From: a virus
Virus record (IMG/VR): IMGVR_UViG_3300032050_008276
Location: 1 to 26,464 of that record
Direction: 5' to 3' (one strand)
Length of the DNA stretch: 26,464 nt
A program made the position numbers and the translations under genes. Position 1 is the stretch's first letter, and each line of letters starts with the position of its first letter. This document shows positions 6,823-13,765 of this stretch, piece after piece. A model generated the notes under the pieces. The model was not told where the DNA came from and ran no database searches. It was given only the letters and a program-made list of their open reading frames with translations.

Positions 6823-7136
6823 GTGTCGAAGTGGATGTGAACGCGCCCGCGGCAGAGGCCGAGGCGGCGGCAGAGGGTGAGAGCGCGGGCGAAGAGGTCG
6901 CGCCGGAGATGCTCGAAGGCGACGCGGCTGCACAGGTCGCGCTCGCGATCGTGGCGTTGCAGGACGCGCTCCCGGTCGAGTGCGCCTCCATCGAGGTGAT
7001 GGGGCTCGACGCGGACGGCGACGTGCTCATCGAGTGCACCGATGCTGCGGGCAACGCTGCGGCGTTCGCAGTCCCGATGGACGCGATGAACGCGGCGGTC
7101 GAGACGATGGCATCGAGCGCGGAGGGCGACGCGTGA
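6819..7136 (+). CDS. Acidic hypothetical protein, 105 aa
   Basis: The ATG overlaps the previous stop (ATGA) and AGGAG lies about six bases upstream. The product is very acidic and Ala/Glu-rich at the N-terminus (AAEAEAAAEGESAGEE), followed by a compact alpha/beta region with CASIEVMGLDADGDVLIEC and AAAFAVPMDAMNAAVETM. It has no Lys or Arg in the visible sequence, which is unusual. It immediately precedes the scaffold candidate and may be a scaffold partner or a head-assembly accessory; no family is recognised. Confidence 0.65.
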   Translation: MSVEVDVNAPAAEAEAAAEGESAGEEVAPEMLEGDAAAQVALAIVALQDALPVECASIEVMGLDADGDVLIECTDAAGNAAAFAVPMDAMNAAVETMASSAEGDA

Positions 7137-7708
7137 GCCTCGCAAAGAAGATCGAACAGCGTCGCGCCTCCAAGCCCGCGCAAGCGGCGGACGACGGCGA
7201 ACTCTCGGTGCGCATCGCGAACCTCGAGCGAGACCTCGCTGACGCGCGCGCCAAGTTGGGCGAGCACGAGAAGAGCGCCCTCTCGTGGCAGGAGAAAGCG
7301 CAGCAGGCCGAGGCTCGGTACACGTCCGAGAAGCTCCGCAGCGCGATCCGCAACGCAGCGCTCGCTGCGAACGCGGTCGACCCTGACGAGGTGACCGACC
7401 TCGTGCTCCCCAAAGGCGCGCGCATCGACGGTGATCGCGTGGTGTTCGGGCAGGGCGCGGAGGCGAAGCCCGCCGCGGAGTACGTCGCGGCCTACCTCGA
7501 AGGCAAGCCGCACTTGCGCAAGGCGGCACCGGTCGCGCAGGGCTCGGGAGCCCCGGCGACTCAGGCCACGTCTGCCCCCTCGGCTGCGCCGGCGCTGTCC
7601 AAGCCCGACCCGACCGACTCGGCCGCGGTCGCCGCGTACTACGCCGCGCAGCGCGACGCGACGACCAAGGCCGTCACGGAACGAATCCAGAGCAAGCGCG
7701 CCCGCTGA
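7133..7708 (+). CDS. Scaffolding protein candidate
   Basis: A 191-residue protein directly before the major capsid gene, starting with GTG in a GTGA overlap. Residues ~22-70 form a charged coiled coil (ELSVRIANLERDLADARAKL), followed by a small folded region and a long Ala/Pro-rich linker. It ends in a short basic helix (TKAVTERIQSKRAR), the type of C-terminal helix with which scaffolds contact capsid protein. No catalytic motif of a head protease is visible, so a scaffold without maturation protease is likely. The assignment is from position and architecture. Confidence 0.7.
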   Translation: MSLAKKIEQRRASKPAQAADDGELSVRIANLERDLADARAKLGEHEKSALSWQEKAQQAEARYTSEKLRSAIRNAALAANAVDPDEVTDLVLPKGARIDGDRVVFGQGAEAKPAAEYVAAYLEGKPHLRKAAPVAQGSGAPATQATSAPSAAPALSKPDPTDSAAVAAYYAAQRDATTKAVTERIQSKRAR

Positions 7709-7789
7709 TCGCGGGTCGCACACGTTTTCATCGCAGGCCGTACGGAGCGGAAGCACCGGCGTCGGCGGCGGAACCAACAGGTTGAATCC

Positions 7790-8740
7790 ATGGGTGCAAC
7801 TCTCTCCAGCCTCGGCGCTCTCCTCAAGGAGAACGTCGAGACGGGCGCGCACGATCTGATCTTTCGCGAGACGGATCTGCTCCGCGCCATCTCGGACTTC
7901 GGCGGCGGCATGATCGCGTCGCAGGGGTCCGCCCCGTTCAAGTGGCAGGTCGTGAGCGGCTCGAACGGCAGCGTCGAGACGTTCGTCGAGGGGCAAGCCC
8001 CTCCCGCGTCCGGCCAGCAGTCGTACCTCCGCCCGTCGCTCGACGTCTTCGGCGTCCGCGCGGTGTGGGGCATCACGGGCCACGCGCGCGACAACGCGCT
8101 GAAGGGCGGCTACTACGAGTCGCTCCCGAGCGTCGAGGAGGTCTACGCGCAGAGCGACGTGGCCAAGAAGATCGAGGACTCGCTCTGCGGCTCGACGCAG
8201 GACGTGGGCATCGCCTCGATCATCGACGCGGGCGACACCTACGCGGGTCTCGCCCCCGGCTCCAACGCGCAGTGGGCGAGCGAGGAGAACGCCGTCGGCG
8301 GCGCGCTCACGCTCAGCGCGATGGATGATCTCTACGAGGAGCTGACCTCGGCGCTCTCGGGCTCGGTCAACCGCGGCGCGTCCCCGAGCGCGATCCTCTC
8401 GCACCCCAAGCAGATGCGGAAGTACTCCGCGCTCGCGGGGACTCCGGGCGCGGCGAACAACTCCGTTCGCGTGATGCCCGACGGAACGCAGGGGCTCGAC
8501 CTCTCGTTCCGCTGGGGCGCGGCGTCGTACCAGGGCGTGCCGATCCTGCGCATCCGTACGCTCGCGAACAGCGAGATGTACATGGTGGAGCTCGGGGATT
8601 TCGAGCTCATCGAGCACCGCCCGCTCACGGTCGAGCGCGTGAACGTCAACCCCGAGTTGATCGAGTACAGCGTCACCACGACGCTCTGCCTCAAGGTCCG
8701 CCGTCGCAACAAGCACGGCAAGATGACCGGTCTCACCTGA
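7790..8740 (+). CDS. Major capsid protein (HK97-like fold, predicted)
   Basis: A 316-residue protein immediately after the scaffold candidate and before a small decoration-like protein, which is the normal order. The sequence has typical capsid features: an N-terminal helix (LSSLGALLKENVETG), an E-loop-like region with FVEGQAPPASGQQSYLRPSL, a central helix-rich domain (AMDDLYEELTSALSG with HPKQMRKYSAL) and a C-terminal beta segment ending SVTTTLCLKVRRRNKHGKM. The ATG is 81 bases after the scaffold stop, one of few untouched gaps, with a weak AACAGG leader. A separate leader fits a highly expressed gene. The fold is inferred, not demonstrated. Confidence 0.85.
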   Translation: MGATLSSLGALLKENVETGAHDLIFRETDLLRAISDFGGGMIASQGSAPFKWQVVSGSNGSVETFVEGQAPPASGQQSYLRPSLDVFGVRAVWGITGHARDNALKGGYYESLPSVEEVYAQSDVAKKIEDSLCGSTQDVGIASIIDAGDTYAGLAPGSNAQWASEENAVGGALTLSAMDDLYEELTSALSGSVNRGASPSAILSHPKQMRKYSALAGTPGAANNSVRVMPDGTQGLDLSFRWGAASYQGVPILRIRTLANSEMYMVELGDFELIEHRPLTVERVNVNPELIEYSVTTTLCLKVRRRNKHGKMTGLT

Positions 8741-8758
8741 GCCGGAAGGAGCAAGACA

Positions 8759-9088
8759 ATGGGTGCTTTCACTGCAACCACGCAGGTCTCTGCCGCGTCC
8801 GGTTCCCCCAAGGTCGTGGTCTTCACCGCGCTCGGTCCCGCGTCGTACGACGCGGGCGGCTCGGTGATCGATCTCTCGGTCGCCACGCTCGGTGCGTTCA
8901 CGGGGTTCACCACGGTGCACTCCGCGAGCATCGTCTCGAGCACCGCCGCGCACACCTGCAACTTCATCCGCGGCGCTGCGAACGCCGGCAAGATCGTCGT
9001 GTTCAACGCGGTGGCTGCGGACGGAGGCGATGAAGCCTCCGGCGACCTCTCCGGGTCGACGTTCCGCGTGACCGTCGTCGGCGTCTGA
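8759..9088 (+). CDS. Probable capsid decoration protein
   Basis: A 109-residue Ser/Thr/Gly/Ala/Val-rich protein 18 bases after the capsid gene, with a strong GGAAGGAG Shine-Dalgarno. The whole sequence alternates as beta strands (KVVVFTALGP, GKIVVFNAVAA, STFRVTVVGV) and has no charged helices. Small beta proteins in this position commonly trim or stabilise the shell. No defining motif is visible, so the role is inferred from place, size and composition. Confidence 0.6.
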   Translation: MGAFTATTQVSAASGSPKVVVFTALGPASYDAGGSVIDLSVATLGAFTGFTTVHSASIVSSTAAHTCNFIRGAANAGKIVVFNAVAADGGDEASGDLSGSTFRVTVVGV

Positions 9089-9207
9089 CGCCACGCGCCC
9101 GCAGCGAGCGCTCGCCATCGCTGCACACGTCGCACGCGGTCGACGATACCCACCGCTCCAATCACACCCCGCGCACGTCGCGCGGAGGACTGCAAAGGAC
9201 TGAGACC
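9089..9207 (+). other. Non-coding gap with stem-loop between capsid and connector genes
   Basis: This 119-base gap is one of the longest in the late region. It holds a perfect 6-base stem (CAGCGA 9102-9107 with TCGCTG 9118-9123) that competes with a perfect 12-base palindrome (GCGAGCGCTCGC, 9104-9115). No T run follows, so it may be an attenuator or mRNA processing/stability element that lets head proteins be made in excess over connectors. The end carries a Shine-Dalgarno-like AAGGA for the next gene. Confidence 0.4.
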
Positions 9208-9846
9208 GTGGCAGACAAAGCCCTCGACTCGCACCCTCACCACGTCGACTTTCTGCGTGAGTGGGACGTGTACCCCTCCGTCACGAGCCAGCAGCGCGAG
9301 CGTCGCCGCGAGTGGCTTCGCTCCGAGATGCAGCGCATCGAGCGCGAGGGGATCGCGCCTCTGTTCGCAGCGCTCACCGCGCCGCTCTCGATGCAGGTCG
9401 ACGAGTGCGTTGGCGTGCTGGACGAGAGCCGGCGCTCGGTTTGGCTGCGACTCGTCGAGGGAGCGGAGCCTCCCGACACCGACCCGCAGGGGCAACTGCT
9501 CCCGAGCGATCTCCGCGGCAAGGTGCTCCGCGCGAAGCTCGGCAACGTCAACGGCGACGGCATGAGCGGGACCGTGCGCGCGACCATCATCGGCTCGCGT
9601 CGCCCGCTGTACCGGACCATGGACATCACGGCAGAGCCCCGCTCGATGAGTCTGTCGGACGCGGTGCTCGTGCTCCGGCAGTGGGGCTACCGCGTGCGGC
9701 AGAGCGAGTTCTATCACCGAGGCGAGCGCATGCAGTCGCGATGGCTCGTCGTGCAGGTGCGCGAGGACGGCTCGCCGTTCGCGCCGCAAGCCTCGACGGG
9801 TGCCGCTGACAGCGCGCGCACCGACGCCGCGAAGGGCCGACGGTGA
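9208..9846 (+). CDS. Hypothetical connector-region protein, 212 aa
   Basis: The GTG start is preceded by AAAGGACTGAG. The N-terminal third is a charged helical segment (RERRREWLRSEMQRIEREG); the middle is beta-rich and includes NVNGDG, a short loop that resembles a calcium-binding turn; the C-terminus is a low-complexity Ala/Asp tail. Its stop overlaps the next GTG (GTGA). It lies where head-tail joining proteins are found but no family is recognised. Confidence 0.6.
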   Translation: MADKALDSHPHHVDFLREWDVYPSVTSQQRERRREWLRSEMQRIEREGIAPLFAALTAPLSMQVDECVGVLDESRRSVWLRLVEGAEPPDTDPQGQLLPSDLRGKVLRAKLGNVNGDGMSGTVRATIIGSRRPLYRTMDITAEPRSMSLSDAVLVLRQWGYRVRQSEFYHRGERMQSRWLVVQVREDGSPFAPQASTGAADSARTDAAKGRR

Positions 9847-10712
9847 GCTACCGCTGGGTGCAACTCGACGTCGGCGGGACGATCTACACCGACGAGCTCG
9901 CGGAGCGTCCCGACGCCTCGCCCGCGTTCGCCGTGCTCTCGCCCTCGGGCGGCTCGCTCGGGACGGGCACGGGCACCGTCGACAGCGTAAACACCACGCT
10001 GTCAGCGGGTGCGGCCGCGGGAGCGACGTCGATCGCCGTGACCAGTGCGACCGGCGTCACCGTGGGTCGCAGGTACCTCGTCGGCGGCACCGAGGAGACG
10101 GGCGGGGAGTGGGCGACGGTGGCCTCGATCGCGAGCACCACCGTCACGCTCTCGCGCCCTCTCGTGCGTGCGCAGGCATCGGGCGCTGCGTTCCAGGGGA
10201 CGCGCGTCTCGTGCACCGTGACGGCAGCGATGGCGGCGACGATCTACCGCGGCTGTCGCTGTGAGATCACCTACGCCGTATCGAGCGCCGCGCGCCCTGT
10301 GGTCGCGGTCGAATTCGACGTGACGCGCTACAGGCTCACGACGGGGCTCACGCTCGACCACGTTCGAGACCTCGATCCGACGATCACCAAGCGGGCCGCG
10401 ACAGGCACCGTGTGGGCTCGCGTGATCGACGCCGCATGGGAGCGGATCGTCAACCGCGTGGGGCTGCAGAAAGACCCGGGCGGGCTCGTGGGCGCGATCG
10501 ACCTGACGCAGCCCCACGCGATCGCGGTGCGGCTCCTGATCGCCGAGCAGTCGCTCGACGAGGACGGGATCGCGCGTGCGACAGAGCTCCGCACGAGGCT
10601 CGACACAGAGCTTGCGGCACAGCTCGCAGCACGCGCGTTCGACGACGACCAGGACGGCGCGGTCGAGTCGCACGAGGGCTGGTATCGGACCATCAACATC
10701 ACGCGAGGCTGA
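9843..10712 (+). CDS. Head-tail connector candidate with inserted beta domain and EF-hand-like loop
   Basis: A 289-residue protein with GTG start in a GTGA overlap. Residues ~46-108 form a Ser/Thr/Gly/Ala-rich beta unit (AGATSIAVTSATGVTVG, then WATVASIASTTVTLSRPL) also seen in other structural genes here. The C-terminal part is helical (RVIDAAWERIVNRVG) with HAIAVRLLIAEQSL, the pattern of small connector proteins. Near the end is DDDQDGAVESHE (267-278), which matches the 12-residue EF-hand loop at positions 1, 3, 5, 6, 8 and 12. The role as an adaptor is inferred from position between capsid and tail genes. Confidence 0.6.
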   Translation: MSYRWVQLDVGGTIYTDELAERPDASPAFAVLSPSGGSLGTGTGTVDSVNTTLSAGAAAGATSIAVTSATGVTVGRRYLVGGTEETGGEWATVASIASTTVTLSRPLVRAQASGAAFQGTRVSCTVTAAMAATIYRGCRCEITYAVSSAARPVVAVEFDVTRYRLTTGLTLDHVRDLDPTITKRAATGTVWARVIDAAWERIVNRVGLQKDPGGLVGAIDLTQPHAIAVRLLIAEQSLDEDGIARATELRTRLDTELAAQLAARAFDDDQDGAVESHEGWYRTINITRG

Positions 10713-10715
10713 ACC

Positions 10716-11045
10716 ATGGCGAACGTTGGAGACGGGGAATTTTCGGCGGTCGCTGACGTCGACGCGACGTGCGGCGTCCCGTACTACGCCGCGCTCAGCA
10801 CGACCGCGGCAACGGTGACGAGCCTCCCTGCGGGGCGCTACTGGGTGCGCCTCGACGGCGTGAGCGTCACGCTCGTGTGCGTCGGCGGAACCGCGACGAT
10901 CCCCGCGTCAGGCTCGCCTGCGACGGGTACCTCGTACACGCTCGCGCACGGCGAGACGTACAAGCACGCGAGCGCCGGCAATCTGTCCGTGATCGCTCAC
11001 GGCACCGGGTACTTGTGGCTGCAGCCGGTCGCGGGTCCGGGCTGA
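10716..11045 (+). CDS. Hypothetical structural protein, 109 aa
   Basis: A small, beta-rich protein starting four bases after the previous stop. It is poor in charged residues and rich in Thr, Gly and Ala, with repeated strand-like segments (GRYWVRLDGVSVTLVCV, GTGYLWLQPVAGPG). The composition resembles the decoration candidate at 8759, so it may be a minor head or neck ornament. No family is recognised. Confidence 0.6.
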   Translation: MANVGDGEFSAVADVDATCGVPYYAALSTTAATVTSLPAGRYWVRLDGVSVTLVCVGGTATIPASGSPATGTSYTLAHGETYKHASAGNLSVIAHGTGYLWLQPVAGPG

Positions 11046-11048
11046 GTC

Positions 11049-11573
11049 GTGGCGCTGCTCCTCTCACAGCTTCGCGCGAGGCTCGAGGCGCTCGTCTTCG
11101 ACGGCTACGGCTCGGCGGGGTACACGATCGCGGCGAGCACGTTCCGACGTCCACCGCCTGACCTCGATCAGAACGAGGCGTCTGCGGAGCGCGTCGCGCG
11201 CGTCGTGATCGGACTGCCCACCGAGGCCGAGGAGGGCGTCAACCCCCTCGACGGTCACGCGCTGCGGTACCGACCCATCGAGATCCGCGTGCTCTACCAA
11301 CTCACCGAGGCTGGCGACGACGTGCCCGAGGGCACGAGCGCGCTCGCCGGCCCCGGCAGCGTGGACGCGGTGGGTGATCGCATGTCGCACGACGCGCACG
11401 TCATCACGACCGCACTGACGTGGCACGAGCACTGGGCGGGGCTCGACCCCTACCTCGTGTCGATCACGACCGACGGGCAGGCAGAGAGCGCGTTCGAAGG
11501 CGCAATCGCCACGCTCTCGCTGCGCTTTCGCTCGCTCACGCGCGAGACGTTGCCGGGCTCCTACGGGCCCTGA
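11049..11573 (+). CDS. Tail completion/terminator protein candidate
   Basis: A 174-residue protein immediately before the tail tube gene, the usual place for the tail terminator that caps the tube and joins it to the head. The order of elements fits that family: N-terminal helix (LLLSQLRARLEALVFDG), strands around VARVVIGLPT and PIEIRVLYQL, a helix near HDAHVITTALTWHEHW and a final strand (ATLSLRFRSLTR). The start is a GTG four bases after the previous stop with no strong Shine-Dalgarno, suggesting coupling. Assignment is from order and secondary-structure pattern. Confidence 0.6.
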   Translation: MALLLSQLRARLEALVFDGYGSAGYTIAASTFRRPPPDLDQNEASAERVARVVIGLPTEAEEGVNPLDGHALRYRPIEIRVLYQLTEAGDDVPEGTSALAGPGSVDAVGDRMSHDAHVITTALTWHEHWAGLDPYLVSITTDGQAESAFEGAIATLSLRFRSLTRETLPGSYGP

Positions 11574-11596
11574 CTCACTGACCAACCCGAGGAACC

Positions 11597-12811
11597 ATGG
11601 CTCAACAGGATCTCGTCAACCTCACGGGCTCGACCCTCATCGGGCTCGAAGGCACCTACGGCACCACTCCCTCGATGACGCGGATCTTTCCGCGCGCGGG
11701 CGGGACGATGGTCCCCACGCAGACCATCATCGGCGTCGACACGCTGCAGGAGAAGCTGGTCAAGCGGGACAAGTCACCGCGCGGCTACAAGGCCGGGACC
11801 GCGGGGTTTACGTGCGACTCGTACCTCGACGCGACCCGGCTCACGAGCGCGGGGAGCGCGAGCACGACGTGGCTCGGCACGCTGCTGAAGGCTGCGCTCG
11901 GTGGCGAGTCGGCGGCTGCGGGCTCGACGGTGACGGCGGGCTCGAGCGCATCGAGCATCGTCTCCGCGTCGGGGCACGGCGCGCGCTTCCCGGTGGGCAC
12001 GGTGTTCTTGTGCGATGTGGGCGACGTGCCCGAGGTCGTGATCTCCAAGGCCGTCTCGACGGACACGATCACCCCACTGTTCAACCTGAGCGGGTCGCCG
12101 ACGAACGGGCAGGACATCATCAACTGCCACAACTACTACCTGACCGACACCAACACGCAGAGCCTCACGATCCAGCACGCGCTGGCGCAGGACAGCTCTC
12201 ACCAGTGGACCCTCAACGGGTGCGCCGTGACGGGGCTCTCGGTCGACCTCGCGCGCGACGGGCGCATGAGCTACGCGTTCAGCCTCAACGGCTCGACGTG
12301 GACGGGGCCATCGTCGCAGAGCATCAGCACCGCAGCGGCCACCAACCCGCTGAGCGGTCCGATCCCGAACATCAACGCCGTGTGCCTGCTGCAGACGCTC
12401 GGCACCACGACGCGGACGCACGTCCCGTTTCACTCGCTCTCGCTCTCGATCGAGCTGGGCAACTCCCTCGTTCAAGAACTCGGCGGGTCCACGCAGGGCA
12501 CCGTCGGCGTGATGCGCAGCGGCGTCCCAGCCGTGAGCGCGACGCTGACGATGCGGAGCGACCTCGCGCAGTATACGGGCTGGGACTCGGACGAGGATCT
12601 CATCCTCGTGTACGCGGTCCCGAGCGGCACCGGCGCGACGAAGCGTTGGACGGGGTTCGTTCTGTACTGCAACCGCGAGGACCGTCCCGCGCGTGGCAGC
12701 GAGGGCAACCGCGAGATGACGGTGTTGAACCTCCGCGGTCGTCACAACACGATGCAGAGCACGGCGGTGACCGACCTCGCGTACTCGCCTTTCATCATGT
12801 TCGAGGGCTGA
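11597..12811 (+). CDS. Major tail tube protein
   Basis: A 404-residue protein after the tail terminator candidate and before the tail chaperone pair and tape measure, the position of the tube subunit. The N-terminus (GLEGTYGTTPSMTRIFP) and the duplicated beta-sandwich character (QSLTIQHALAQDSSHQWTLNG, then SATLTMRSDLAQYTG) are typical of tube proteins that stack as hexameric rings. An extra beta unit at residues ~110-170 resembles the insertion in the connector at 9843. Start ATG has GAGGAA six bases upstream. The size is larger than minimal tube proteins, consistent with the inserted domain. Confidence 0.8.
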   Translation: MAQQDLVNLTGSTLIGLEGTYGTTPSMTRIFPRAGGTMVPTQTIIGVDTLQEKLVKRDKSPRGYKAGTAGFTCDSYLDATRLTSAGSASTTWLGTLLKAALGGESAAAGSTVTAGSSASSIVSASGHGARFPVGTVFLCDVGDVPEVVISKAVSTDTITPLFNLSGSPTNGQDIINCHNYYLTDTNTQSLTIQHALAQDSSHQWTLNGCAVTGLSVDLARDGRMSYAFSLNGSTWTGPSSQSISTAAATNPLSGPIPNINAVCLLQTLGTTTRTHVPFHSLSLSIELGNSLVQELGGSTQGTVGVMRSGVPAVSATLTMRSDLAQYTGWDSDEDLILVYAVPSGTGATKRWTGFVLYCNREDRPARGSEGNREMTVLNLRGRHNTMQSTAVTDLAYSPFIMFEG

Positions 12812-12836
12812 TCGCCCGCTGCACGGAGACACCAGA

Positions 12837-13334
12837 GTGAGCCTGTCCAAAACGTTCCGCGTCGTGCTGATTTCCAGCGCGATCGAGCCCGCCCTCGACG
12901 TCGAGGCGATGATGCAAGAGGTCCAGCTCTCGGGCGTGAAGGCGACGCGTATCAGCGCGTACGTCGCGACCCGAGACGAGCGGCACCTCGCCATCATCGA
13001 GGGGCGCTCCCCGAGTTGGTACATGCTGCGCCCTCTGTCGGCGCGCGAGACGAACTCGCTCGTGGGCGACCTGCGATCACCGGACCCCGCTGAACTGTGG
13101 TCGATCGTGCGGCGCTGTCTCGTCGAGGTGAGCGCCGAGGGGCTCACGTTGGGCGACGAGGACTTCAGGGTGATCGACGCCGTGCGCGGGACACGCGAAC
13201 TCACCGAGAGCGCGATGGAGCGCGTGGCTGAGCATGTGGGGATCTCTGGCGTGCGCGAACTGGGCGAGTGCCTCGTGCGTCGAGCGTCGGTGCCCGCGAG
13301 TGCCGTGGCCCCTTTCGCGCCGCTGCCTGGCTGA
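12837..13334 (+). CDS. Tail assembly chaperone (G-like, short product)
   Basis: A 165-residue, helix-rich protein between tail tube and tape measure, the place of the lambda G / GT chaperones that coat the tape measure before tube assembly. The GTG start has GGAGAC upstream. Internal residues include SARETNSLVGDLRS and RELTESAMERVAEHVG. A heptamer C-CCT-TTC at 13310-13316 lies 15 bases before the stop, in the correct frame for -1 slippage into the next ORF, so this is the product made when ribosomes do not shift. Confidence 0.8.
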   Translation: MSLSKTFRVVLISSAIEPALDVEAMMQEVQLSGVKATRISAYVATRDERHLAIIEGRSPSWYMLRPLSARETNSLVGDLRSPDPAELWSIVRRCLVEVSAEGLTLGDEDFRVIDAVRGTRELTESAMERVAEHVGISGVRELGECLVRRASVPASAVAPFAPLPG

Positions 13335-13340
13335 ACAGCC
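13310..13340 (+). promoter_or_regulatory. Programmed -1 frameshift site (slippery heptamer plus hairpin)
   Basis: The heptamer C CCT TTC (13310-13316) fits X-XXY-YYZ with CCT (13311-13313) and TTC (13314-13316) as zero-frame codons. After slipping, tRNA pairing becomes CCC and TTT. Twelve bases later there is a short stem (GGCT 13329-13332, loop GAAC, AGCC 13337-13340). The zero-frame stop (13332-13334) lies within the hairpin. Site, spacing and gene context agree with known tail chaperone frameshifts. Confidence 0.75.
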
Positions 13341-13765
13341 TACTGTTTCGTCGGGCGATGGAGTCATCGCCGTGCGGATGCGAGCAGGCCGAGGATGCGC
13401 AGACGGCGAGGCCGGGTGAGCGCGAGGCGTTGCTCGAGCGCGCGCCAGCGTCGCAGGAGCGTTGGCGCTGTCCGCGTGGTGGGTGCGAGCCGGGACCGCT
13501 GAGCGACGAGGCAGAGCAGGCAGCGCGCGCCGTCGAGGTGCTGACAGGCTGCGAGCGTGGGGCTTTCAAAACGTGCCCGCGCCACGAGGCGAGCGCGCCT
13601 GACGTGTTGCGAGCGCTGCGGATCTACCGCGCGACGCAGGGCGGTGGGCTCTCGTACGACGACGACCCGCCCGCGGTGATCGTGCACGCTGCCGAGGTCA
13701 TCGGCGGGGCCGATGCCGCGCGCATGGACCGCGAACAAAAAGAGCGAGAGAACGAGCGTGGCTGA
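13316..13765 (+). CDS. Tail assembly chaperone frameshift extension (T domain)
   Basis: The -1 frame is open across the end of the G-like gene and to 13765. Slippage at 13316 would yield a 309-residue G-T fusion: 160 residues of the zero frame plus 149 of this frame. The extension starts RAAAWLNSLLFRRAMESS and has a cysteine-rich middle (CGC, WRCPRGGC, GCERGAFKTCPRHE) and a C-terminal helix. An internal ATG at 13358 has no Shine-Dalgarno, so independent translation is unlikely. It overlaps the tape measure start by 8 bases. The T part of such fusions recruits the tube protein. Confidence 0.75.
   Translation, partial: RAAAWLNSLLFRRAMESSPCGCEQAEDAQTARPGEREALLERAPASQERWRCPRGGCEPGPLSDEAEQAARAVEVLTGCERGAFKTCPRHEASAPDVLRALRIYRATQGGGLSYDDDPPAVIVHAAEVIGGADAARMDREQKERENERG

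Noticed and set aside
7701-7730. Intrinsic terminator between scaffold and capsid (CCCGC-TGATC-GCGGG stem)
   Set aside because: The stem is only five pairs and the short T run lies about eleven bases away; it may affect mRNA stability but is not a convincing terminator.
6521-9118. Very long minus-strand open frame opposite the head genes (also 4372-6042, 2292-3611, 11774-13204 and 16729-18180)
   Set aside because: High-GC codon bias leaves the antisense frame open. The products are Arg/His/Ala-rich with no domains and they oppose well-supported coding genes.
13358-13765. Separate gene starting at ATG 13358
   Set aside because: No ribosome-binding site; the correctly framed slippery heptamer explains its expression better.
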